Source of the DNA: Acholeplasmataceae bacterium
GTDB lineage: Bacteria > Bacillota_I > Bacilli_A > ML615J-28 > CAG-698
Assembly: GCA_012841765.1 (NCBI GenBank)
Contig: DUUA01000026.1
Coordinates: 1 to 13,024, forward strand
DNA length: 13,024 nucleotides
Reading direction: 5' to 3'
The position numbers were made by a program, and so were the translations under genes. The notes under the pieces were generated by a model. It saw nothing but the letters and a program-made list of their open reading frames with translations. It was not told the DNA's origin and ran no database searches. Positions within the stretch are counted from its first letter, which is position 1, and every line of letters starts with the position of its first letter. Shown here one piece after another: positions 1 through 8,400 of the stretch.

Positions 1-13
1 AATAACTACACTA

Positions 14-781
14 TTATAAATACTTTTTTATTACATTATATTCATATCCTTTATTCAATAAAGAAGTAATGATTTTATTTTTCATAATCTTTTCATCATA
101 TTTACTATATCTTTTTTTACTTTTTTCAATCTCTTTAATTAAATTTTCTTCATAATCTTCAATAAACTCAAATTGATTTATCATACTTAAAATTACACTA
201 CCTGAAAAACCATCACGCAAAAGCTTATTATAAAGTTTTTGCTTTTGTTTTTTTATTGGTTCTTGGATATTATTATTAATATTTTTTTCAATAATTGTTT
301 GTATCACATTTTTAACAGTTTCATCATCATATAAAACCATTGTTTCATTAATAATTAATTCATCAATTCCTTTTTGTTTTAATTTTTCAATTATAACTTT
401 AGGACCTTTATTTATTCTTATATAATAATCAATTAGTTCCAAAGAAAAAGAACGATCATTTAAATATTCTAAATCTTTTAGTCTATCAATAATTGATAAA
501 ACTAACTGTTCGGAATAATCTTTTTTTCTTAAATATGTATAAACTTCAAACACAGTTCTATTTCTAAAAGATAAATAAAATAATGCTATATTCAAAATTT
601 TATTTTTTTGATCATCTCTAATAATATTTTCTAATTCATCTTTAGTAAACTCTTTATTTTTAAAAATACCATATTTAATAATGGTATCTTCTTCAAAAGA
701 GTAATCATTATTTAATGTTGAAACTAGATATTTTTTTCTATTTTTTTTTACTTCAACAATTGTTATCATCGCTTGATTCAT
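14..781 (-). CDS. recX: Regulatory protein RecX (RecA modulator)
   Basis: Predicted cytoplasmic RecX, a small helical protein that binds RecA filaments and modulates recombination and SOS activity. The 255-residue product has the RecX layout: a short beta-rich N-terminus, then helical repeats. The clearest family signature is around residues 66-90 (ALFYLSFRNRT followed by EVYTYLRKKDY), with a second block near residues 97-135 (RLKDLEYLND, then KGPKVIIEKLKQKGI). The length is normal for Firmicutes RecX. The start ATG overlaps the end of the YitT gene by 29 nt. A purine-rich Shine-Dalgarno (AGGAGAAGG) sits about 8 nt upstream of it; a second ATG four codons further in (position 769) is a possible alternative. 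It stops with TAA at 14-16. It is the last visible gene of the secA-prfB-yitT-recX run, so it is probably co-transcribed and translationally coupled. It is divergent at residue level, as usual for RecX, but the call is solid. Confidence 0.87.
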   Translation of the reverse strand: MNQAMITIVEVKKNRKKYLVSTLNNDYSFEEDTIIKYGIFKNKEFTKDELENIIRDDQKNKILNIALFYLSFRNRTVFEVYTYLRKKDYSEQLVLSIIDRLKDLEYLNDRSFSLELIDYYIRINKGPKVIIEKLKQKGIDELIINETMVLYDDETVKNVIQTIIEKNINNNIQEPIKKQKQKLYNKLLRDGFSGSVILSMINQFEFIEDYEENLIKEIEKSKKRYSKYDEKIMKNKIITSLLNKGYEYNVIKKYL

Positions 782-1652
782 AAGTAAAACCTTCTCCTCT
801 TACTTCACTTGCTTGAACTGCAAAATAAAAAGCTGTCTTATCAATTTTTTCAACTATATTTCGTAATTTATAATATTCACGATTACTTAAAACGCAAACT
901 AACATTTTTTTCTCTTTTTGTGAATATTCTCCAACAACCTTAATACTAGTAATTCCTCTACTTAAAGCTGCCACTAATTTATCTCTGATATCATCAGCAG
1001 AGTCAGAAATAATATAAACAGCCCTCTTATTAAAGCTACCAAATATTACAGCATCCATTATTCTACCACTAATAAATGTAAATATTATTGAATATAAACT
1101 TAATTCAAGTGATCTTAAAACAATATAACCGGTTAAAATAACAGCGCCATCTAGAATTAGTAAAGATGCTGAATAAGATAGATGAAAATATTTAAAGAAA
1201 ATATTTTGGGGAATTTCTGTACCACCAGTAGTTCCACCTTTTTTCACAACAACTCCTAGACCAACCCCCATAATCACTGACGAAAATACAACGATTAAAA
1301 ATAAATCTATACTAGTAATTTGCTCTTGAAAACTGTTTGGTAAATTATCAAACATAATATTAAACACTTTTACAAAAACTGGAAACATTAGCGAACCATA
1401 AATAGACTTTAAAAAGAATGCTTTTCCTAAAAAGATCAATCCTATAACCAATAATAAAAGATTAGTAATAAGCATCAATAAAGCGGGATCTATTTCAGTT
1501 AAATATTGGTAAATTACTCCTATACCAGAAACTCCCCCAATAACAAGATTATTTGGTTGCAAAAAGAAACTATATGATAGAGCAACTAACATAACGCCAA
1601 CTGTCATCATACCCATACTAAATAAACGTTTTTTCGTAAATAATTTTTTCAT
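753..1652 (-). CDS. YitT-family integral membrane protein with C-terminal DUF2179 domain
   Basis: Multi-pass membrane protein of the YitT family (YitT_membrane followed by DUF2179). The transport or sensory function of this family is not well established. The N-terminal ~205 residues contain about five hydrophobic segments (roughly 12-31, 37-51, 57-80, 114-136, 160-200). The family's glycine-rich signatures are present: QPNNLVIGGVSGI at 32-44 and GGTTGGTEI at 139-147. Residues ~208-290 form the soluble C-terminal domain (KRAVYIISD through ASEVRGEGF). Its length of 299 aa is typical. It begins 3 nt after the prfB stop, and its Shine-Dalgarno (GAGG) lies inside the end of prfB, so translation is likely coupled. 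It ends in TGA (753-755), which is direct evidence that UGA is a stop in this genome. A specific substrate cannot be assigned. Confidence 0.92.
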   Translation of the reverse strand: MKKLFTKKRLFSMGMMTVGVMLVALSYSFFLQPNNLVIGGVSGIGVIYQYLTEIDPALLMLITNLLLLVIGLIFLGKAFFLKSIYGSLMFPVFVKVFNIMFDNLPNSFQEQITSIDLFLIVVFSSVIMGVGLGVVVKKGGTTGGTEIPQNIFFKYFHLSYSASLLILDGAVILTGYIVLRSLELSLYSIIFTFISGRIMDAVIFGSFNKRAVYIISDSADDIRDKLVAALSRGITSIKVVGEYSQKEKKMLVCVLSNREYYKLRNIVEKIDKTAFYFAVQASEVRGEGFTYESSDDNNC

Positions 1653-1655
1653 TTT

Positions 1656-2753
1656 CTACCTCAAGTTGTATGCGCTTATTAAATATGCATTTATAAAGCC
1701 GTCAATATCACCATCCATTACCGCTTCAGAATTACCTGTTTCATAATTTGTTCTATGGTCTTTCACCATAGAATATGGATGAAATACGTAAGATCTAATT
1801 TGGCTACCAAAGCTATTAATAACATTGTCACTCATTTTACTAAGTTCTTTTTCCTGTTTTTCTACTTGTAATTGGTATAATTTTGATTTTAAAATATTAA
1901 AAGCAACTTCTCTATTTTGAATTTGGCTTCTTTCATTTTGACACGAAACAACAATTCCTGTTTTTAAATGTGTTATTCTCACAGCAGAATCTGTGGTATT
2001 TACGTGTTGTCCACCAGCTCCACTTGCTCTAAAGGTATCAATTCTAATATCTTCACTACGTATCTCTATATCTATATTATCATCAATTTTAGGTATAACA
2101 GAACAGGCACAAAATGAAGTGTGTCTACGAGCATTACTATCAAAAGGGCTTATTCTTACTAACCGGTGAATACCTTGTTCACTTTTTAAATATCCATAAG
2201 CTTTATTTCCTGAAATCAAAAAAGTAACACTTTTTAACCCAGCTTCTTCACCATCTTGATAATCAATAACACTTAAATCAAAACCTTTTTGCTCTGCATA
2301 GCGGCTATACATCCTAAATAACATCTCAGCCCAATCTTGCGCTTCTGTTCCTCCTGCTCCAGGATGAAGTTCAACAATAGCATCATAATTATCATATTCT
2401 TTGCTAAGCAACATCATTATTTCAAATTTATCCATTTGTTTTGATATTTGACTAATTTCTTTTTTAATAGTTTCTAAAACATTTTCACCTTCATCAAGCA
2501 TTTGAATATATATTTCTAATTCATCTATTGATTTCAGTAATTCATCATAGATTTTAATTGTTCCATTTAAATCTTTAATTTTCTTTAAAGTTTTTTGTGC
2601 ATTATTCATTTCCACATAAAAATTTGGAGCAATAGTTAATTTCATTAAATCAGAAACTTCTTTTTTTAGGTTAATAATATCAATAGCTTTATTAAGTTCT
2701 AATAGTTTTTCTCTGAAATTTGTATAATATTTATTAATTTCATATCGCTCCAT
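1656..2753 (-). CDS. prfB: Peptide chain release factor 2 (RF2)
   Basis: Class I release factor that recognises UAA and UGA and triggers peptide release on the ribosome. The 365-residue product has a helical N-terminal domain. The RF2 codon-recognition tripeptide SPF is at residues 202-204, within RLVRISPFDSNARRHTSF. The universal GGQ hydrolysis motif is at 247-249 (RASGAGGQHVN), preceded by the alanine found at that site in most RF2 proteins. SPF rather than PxT separates it from RF1. The gene is read in one uninterrupted frame: where many bacteria have the CUU UGA C programmed frameshift, this gene has ATT GAT (2684-2679), so the usual autoregulatory frameshift is absent. The start has a good Shine-Dalgarno (AGGAG, 8 nt spacing) that overlaps the secA stop codon. 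It lies 11 nt downstream of secA, an order common in Firmicutes. The stop is TAG. Confidence 0.97.
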   Translation of the reverse strand: MERYEINKYYTNFREKLLELNKAIDIINLKKEVSDLMKLTIAPNFYVEMNNAQKTLKKIKDLNGTIKIYDELLKSIDELEIYIQMLDEGENVLETIKKEISQISKQMDKFEIMMLLSKEYDNYDAIVELHPGAGGTEAQDWAEMLFRMYSRYAEQKGFDLSVIDYQDGEEAGLKSVTFLISGNKAYGYLKSEQGIHRLVRISPFDSNARRHTSFCACSVIPKIDDNIDIEIRSEDIRIDTFRASGAGGQHVNTTDSAVRITHLKTGIVVSCQNERSQIQNREVAFNILKSKLYQLQVEKQEKELSKMSDNVINSFGSQIRSYVFHPYSMVKDHRTNYETGNSEAVMDGDIDGFINAYLISAYNLR

Positions 2754-2764
2754 AAGTATATCTC

Positions 2765-5266
2765 CTATTTACCGTGACAATTTTTATATTTTTTACCTGA
2801 ACCGCAAGGACAAGGATCATTTCTTCCAACTTTTTGAGATGTTGCTGGAACCTTTTTTCTACTTGTATCTTCATTTCCAGAAGTTGCAGCAACAGGTTTA
2901 ATAACTTGTTCTCTCTCTAAATTTCCTCTTATTTGAGCTCTGTTTAAAAACTTAATAGTGTCATTTTCAATACCACCAATCATTTCCTCAAATGTTTGGA
3001 AACCAATTTCCTTATATTCTCTTAGTGGGTTAACTTGTGCATAAGCTTGTAAGCTAACTGCTTGTCTTAATTCACTCATCGCATCAATATGGTCCATCCA
3101 ATAAGTATCAATGACTCTTAAAAAGATAACTTTCAAAAACTCTTTAAATAAATTTTCTGGAAATTGTTCTCTTTTTTCATTAAGTAAATCATTACATTTA
3201 TCAACAAATAATAAAACTGCAGTTTCATAATTTAAATTATGAAAATCCTCAGGATTTAAATAATTTTTAGGGAAATACACTGAACTTATTTCATTATAAA
3301 AAGCTTCTGAATCAATTTCAGCATTCTTTTTATCACTTCTTGCGAAATTTAAAGCAATTTTCCGACCAACATTTTCAATTTTTTTTACAACTACTTCGCT
3401 AATATCATCATAAAATAAAACTTGGTTTCTTTGTTCATAAATAATTTCTCTTTGAGATCGTAAAACTTCATCATATTCTAAAACTTGTTTTCGAGAATCA
3501 AAGTTTTGCCCCTCTATTCTCTTTTGAGCATTTTCAACAAACTTAGAAAACATCTTTGATTCCAAAGCTTCTTCGTTACCTTCTTTATCATTGACAACAT
3601 AAGATAGCATTGTTTTAAATCTCTCAGTACCAAATCTTTGCATTAAATCATCATCTGTTGATAGATAAAACCTAGTATAGCCTGGGTCACCTTGACGACC
3701 TGAACGTCCTCTTAACTGATTATCAATACGACGAGATTCATGTCGCTCAGTCCCAATTACTGCAAGTCCTCCGCGTTCAACAACACCAGGCCCGAGTTTT
3801 ATATCAGTACCACGTCCAGCCATATTTGTAGCAATAGTTACTGATTTCATATTTCCAGCATTAGCTACAATTTCAGCTTCTCTTTCATGTTGTTTAGCAT
3901 TTAAGACACTGTGTGGAACTCCTCTTTTTCTTAATAAATCAGATAAAAGTTCACTAGTTTCAATAGCTATTGTACCAACTAAGACAGGTTGTCCTATTTG
4001 ATATCTTTCTTTAATATCTTCAGCAATAGCATTAAATTTAGCTAATTTTGTAATGAAGATTAAATCCATTTCATCTTCTCTAATAATAGGCTCATTTGTT
4101 GGAACTTCAACAACATACATATTATATATATTTCTAAATTCTTCTTCCTCTGTTTTAGCAGTACCAGTCATACCAGCTAATTTTTTATACATTCTAAAAT
4201 AATTTTGATAAGTAATAGTGGCAACAGTTTTAGTTTCTTTTTTAATTTCAACTCTTTCTTTTGCCTCTAAAGCTTGATGTAATCCTTCAGAATATTGTCT
4301 TCCGTGCATTAATCTTCCTGTAAACGGATCAACAATTATTACTTTACCTTCTTGAACAACATAATCAATATCTTTAGCCATTGAATAATTTGCTCTTAAA
4401 GCATTATGGATATGATGTAATAAACTTACATGTTTAATATCATAAAGATTATCAAGGCTAAAGAATCTTTCGGCTTTTTCCATTCCATCTTCAGTAAGAG
4501 TAACATGTCTTGATTTAACATCAATTTCATAATCACTTTCATGTAATCCTTTTGCAAACAAATCTGCTTGCTGATAAAGATTACCAGTGTTTTTAGCGCC
4601 ACCAGAAATAATTAATGGCGTTCTAGCTTCATCTATCAAAATTGAGTCAACTTCATCAATAATACAAAAATTTAGTTCTTTTTGAACCATATGTTCTTTA
4701 TATGTAACCATATGATCTCTTAAATAATCAAAACCTAATTCACTGTTTGTACTATAAGTAATATCTGCGTTATATTGTTCTCTTTTTTCCTCAGGTGTCA
4801 AACCTCTTAAATTTAAGCCTACCGTTAAACCTAACCAAGTAAATAACTCACCCATTTCTTTAGCATCACGAGCAGCAAGATATTCATTAACAGTAACAAT
4901 ATGGACTCCTTTTTTAGGAAGTGCATTTAAATAAGCAACCAATGTAGAAGTTAAAGTCTTACCTTCACCGGTTTTCATCTCTGCAATATTACCACCGTGC
5001 ATCGCAAAAGCACCCATAATTTGCACCTTAAAGGCTGTTAACCCAAGCACTCTCGTGCCCGCTTCTCTTACTGTTGCAAAAGCTTCAATAGCAATATCAA
5101 AAAGTGTTTCTCCTTTTTCAAGTCTTTCTCTAAATAAAACTGTATTATGTTTTAATTGCTCATCAGTCATCTCTTTATACTGATCTTGTAATGCAACTAC
5201 TTTATTAGCAAGCTTTTCAACTCTTTTTAATTCTTTATATCCAGGATCAGTTAATGATCTAAACAT
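2765..5266 (-). CDS. secA: Protein translocase ATPase SecA
   Basis: Cytosolic and membrane-associated motor ATPase that drives Sec-dependent export through SecYEG. The 833-residue protein is full length. Walker A is at 97-104 (MKTGEGKT), the DEAD-like Walker B at 204-207 (DEVD, inside IIDEVDSILIDEARTP), and the preprotein cross-linking domain follows from about 225 to 370. NBD2 motifs are at 478-488 (IATNMAGRGTD) and 517-526 (QLRGRSGRQG). The helical scaffold and wing region occupies about 570-780. The C-terminus keeps the zinc-binding motif with ligands C819, C821, C830 and H831 (GRNDPCPCGSGKKYKNCH), which in other bacteria contacts SecB and/or phospholipids and is missing from many reduced SecAs. 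The start has a Shine-Dalgarno (AAAGGTGAG) about 5 nt upstream. It is the first gene of the run ending in recX, behind its own promoter. The stop is TAG. Confidence 0.98.
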   Translation of the reverse strand: MFRSLTDPGYKELKRVEKLANKVVALQDQYKEMTDEQLKHNTVLFRERLEKGETLFDIAIEAFATVREAGTRVLGLTAFKVQIMGAFAMHGGNIAEMKTGEGKTLTSTLVAYLNALPKKGVHIVTVNEYLAARDAKEMGELFTWLGLTVGLNLRGLTPEEKREQYNADITYSTNSELGFDYLRDHMVTYKEHMVQKELNFCIIDEVDSILIDEARTPLIISGGAKNTGNLYQQADLFAKGLHESDYEIDVKSRHVTLTEDGMEKAERFFSLDNLYDIKHVSLLHHIHNALRANYSMAKDIDYVVQEGKVIIVDPFTGRLMHGRQYSEGLHQALEAKERVEIKKETKTVATITYQNYFRMYKKLAGMTGTAKTEEEEFRNIYNMYVVEVPTNEPIIREDEMDLIFITKLAKFNAIAEDIKERYQIGQPVLVGTIAIETSELLSDLLRKRGVPHSVLNAKQHEREAEIVANAGNMKSVTIATNMAGRGTDIKLGPGVVERGGLAVIGTERHESRRIDNQLRGRSGRQGDPGYTRFYLSTDDDLMQRFGTERFKTMLSYVVNDKEGNEEALESKMFSKFVENAQKRIEGQNFDSRKQVLEYDEVLRSQREIIYEQRNQVLFYDDISEVVVKKIENVGRKIALNFARSDKKNAEIDSEAFYNEISSVYFPKNYLNPEDFHNLNYETAVLLFVDKCNDLLNEKREQFPENLFKEFLKVIFLRVIDTYWMDHIDAMSELRQAVSLQAYAQVNPLREYKEIGFQTFEEMIGGIENDTIKFLNRAQIRGNLEREQVIKPVAATSGNEDTSRKKVPATSQKVGRNDPCPCGSGKKYKNCHGK

Positions 5267-5300
5267 AATCTCACCTTTCTTTCATAATATTCATATTATT

Positions 5301-5329
5301 ATAATACCATTTTTAGCTCTTTTTTTCAA
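5301..5329 (-). promoter_or_regulatory. Candidate promoter of the secA-prfB-yitT-recX operon
   Basis: Reading the minus strand, TTGAAA (5329-5324) and TATTAT (5306-5301) are separated by exactly 17 nt, and TGG directly before the -10 forms an extended -10. The predicted start near 5294 gives a leader of about 28 nt to the secA ATG. It lies downstream of the terminator of the preceding hydrolase gene, so secA has its own transcription start. This is inferred from consensus only. Confidence 0.62.
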
Positions 5330-5379
5330 GATATATAATCACTATCTCCTTATTATTAATACATAATAATTTCCTATAA

Positions 5380-5403
5380 AAAAGAGTCCTAAAGGACTCT
5401 TTT
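5380..5403 (-). terminator. Rho-independent terminator of the eight-repeat hydrolase gene
   Basis: A perfect 10-bp inverted repeat (AAAAGAGTCC / GGACTCTTTT) with a 4-nt loop starts 4 nt after the TAA stop of the hydrolase gene. On the minus strand the right arm runs into a tract of six T (5383-5378). This is a classic intrinsic terminator separating the gene from secA. The symmetric A/T flanks could also allow weak function in the other direction, but no plus-strand gene approaches it. Confidence 0.88.
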
Positions 5404-5407
5404 AAAT

Positions 5408-8400
5408 TTAATGTTTTCTTTTAAATATGACGATTAAACCAAATGATAAAAAGATAGTAATAGCTTGAAAAATGCTAAAAGAATTACAACTTTTAAAAAT
5501 AGCTTCTGATGAATTGTCTTTATATATCGGTCTAATTTCTAAATCCTCTAAAATATTTTCAAAATTTTTATCCCATTTTTCAAATGTCTTTTCTGTTATT
5601 TGAGGTGCTTCTGGACCTATAGCTGATTCACCTTCTAAAACATCCACAACTAACAAAACATTATCATCTAAATCAAAAAAAGTAACAGTGTATTTCTTTT
5701 GTTCTACTATAGCATCAATAACTAGATCGCCTTTAACATTAGAAAAATTAAGAGACCACTCCACAAATTCATCACCTGCTTTTAAAACGATATCCGGAGA
5801 AATTGCATCATCTCCATAATACACAGTTTGTTTTGATATAATTTTATCATTATATTTAAAAGAGACTGTATACTCAATTCTATTATAAACTGCATTTACA
5901 ATAGTATTTTCTTTGATTTTATCAAATGAATTATTCCATTCTAAAAAGTAATAGCCTTCAATAATTGGCAATTTTGGAGCAGTTCCATTTTCACCATGAT
6001 TAACTATTTCAGTTTTAATTACATCTTTATTTACAAGATAACTAACTGTATAATTAATAATTTCATAATTTGCATAAATATTCATGTTATTAGTTACATA
6101 ATCAAATTCCTGGTCCCATCCAATAAAATTAATACCTTCAATATTAACTTCAGGGCTAATTATACTCTCACCATATAACGCAACATAAGTTTTAACTAAG
6201 ATGTCTTTTACAAAAAATTTCACTTGAAATATTTCATCAGAAAATATAGCATTAATTCCCATATTACTAGTAATATTTACAAAATCTTTGTCCCAAGAAA
6301 CAAAACCATATCCTGGCTTATTTACCACTGGAGCAATTGCATCTTCTCCGTGTTTTACATGTTGAGTCGGTTCTTGTTGAATCCCATCAATATAAAATTT
6401 AACTTCATAAACAGCATCACTGTATATCGCATATATTTTTAAATCATTAGTAATATTTATTGCTTCCTTGTCCCATGCTAAAAACTCTAAACCAGCTTTT
6501 TTAGGTGGCACTGGGGCAGAACCATTATTTCCATATTCGACAACTTCAGATTTCAATAAATTATTCCCATCAAAGTATTCAACCAAATATGTTGAAACTT
6601 CATAAATAGCATTTACAACTAGATTTTTAGAAATATTAGTAAATGCTTGATCCCATTTAACAAACTTATAACCTTCGATTTCAATAGCTGTTGGAGCAAT
6701 AGCATCATCATTATAATTAATATTTTGAGTACTAACTGTATCTTCGTTTATTTTGAAAATAACATTATAAGTATTTATTTCATAAATTGGGTATACTTTT
6801 AAATTACTAGTTACAGAACTAAAACTTTTATCCCATCTAATAAATGTATGTCCTGTTTTTGAAGGGCCAATTGGTGCTGCAGCACCTAAGTTTTCTTCAA
6901 CATATTGAGTTTTGATAACATTATCAAAAGCATCATAAAACTCAACTTTATATGTAGTTATTTGTCCTCCATTTACAACTTCAACTCCATTTCCAGAAGT
7001 ATTAGAAGCACTAAGAGGTAAAACAGCATAATGATAATTACTTGTATCAACATCAGTATAAGATTCAGTGCCACTGCTTGATGCTAAAACTATATCAATA
7101 AGTTCACTACTGTCGTATGTTATGGTTCCCTCACTTTTGTAAATAGCATAATATTTTGCTAAATTATTTAAATCCCAAGAAATAACATTTCTTATCCCAT
7201 CATTATTTAGAGAAATATTTGTTACTGTCCCTGGGTTTATTTTTTCTCCAGCTACCTTTTCAGGTAACAAAACTTTTTGTTCCCAAGCTGCATTAAAAGC
7301 ATTATCAAATAACCCTTTAAATAAACTATTATTATTAATTGCTAAATTTAAATGAGCATAACTATATAAACTAAAACCTTTAACATTCTCTAATGTATTA
7401 AGATATAGCATCATATTTTTCATTTCATCTGGATTATTTTGCCATGAATAAGTATTACTAGAAGATGAAGCCATATAAATACCAATACCTGAGTATAAAT
7501 TAACATTTTTATTTTTTACTACTTTATTCCACCACCCCATAACATCAGCAAATCCCGCAACTGGATGTTCAAATCCCCAATAACTTTGGGGAACAATATA
7601 ATCAATCCATTCCTTATTAATCCAATTAACAGTATTTGAATATAAATGAGCATTATTATGTTCCATACCACCAGTTTTTGAACCGCTAGTTATAGCGTTT
7701 CCTTCACTATCATAAGTAACATTTCCATCGCCATTTTGCCAAATACCTGATGGAGAAATTCCTAACTCAACATGTTTATTGTTTGTTTGGTTAAAATCAT
7801 CCAAATAATCTTTTAATTGATGAATAAATAAATCAACTTGCTCTCTTCTCCAATCAGCAACGCCTAGATTATTAGGGTTATATTTCCCTCTAGATGTTGA
7901 ATCATCAACACCCGAGATATAAAAATAATCATCAAAATGTATTGCATCGACATCATATTTATTAACAAACTCTTCAACAGTGTCAACAATAAAATTTCTA
8001 ACTGCGGGTTCACCAGGATTTAATATTAAACTGTTTCCACCTTTTAAAATATTTTCTGGATTTGAAGCCGCATTTTTAGAATTACTCACAGAATTTGCAT
8101 AACTTTCAACAGACCCAGTATAACTATTTGTAATCCTATACGGGTTCATCCAAGCGTGAAATTCTATTCCTCTTTTGTGCGCTTCCTCAATAATCCAAGG
8201 AAGAGCCTCCCAATCAGGATTTCTATGGTAATAAGATGACCAGTTATTTAATTCTGATTCATATAAAGCATCATTCATAATTCTAACATGGTAAATCAAA
8301 ACATTTAAATTATATTCTTCCATATTATCAAATACTTGAGTCATAACATTTTTATATTGAGTTTGACTTGTGTACTTTGGAATATTTCCAGCTAATGGAG

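Noticed and set aside
5352..5370. A/T-only inverted repeat (ATTATTA / TAATAAT, 5-nt loop) upstream of secA
   Set aside because: Composed only of A and T, in a region that is almost all A and T; no T-tract and no link to a function.
5411..5494. LPXTG sortase signal at the hydrolase C-terminus
   Set aside because: The helix and basic tail are present but no LPXTG or close variant precedes them; a Cys-Asn/Gly-Ser motif is there instead.
5996..6442. Two short plus-strand open frames (5996-6178 and 6224-6442)
   Set aside because: They lie antisense inside the repeat region of the hydrolase gene, encode low-complexity Ile/Asn/Phe-rich peptides and lack a convincing ribosome binding site.
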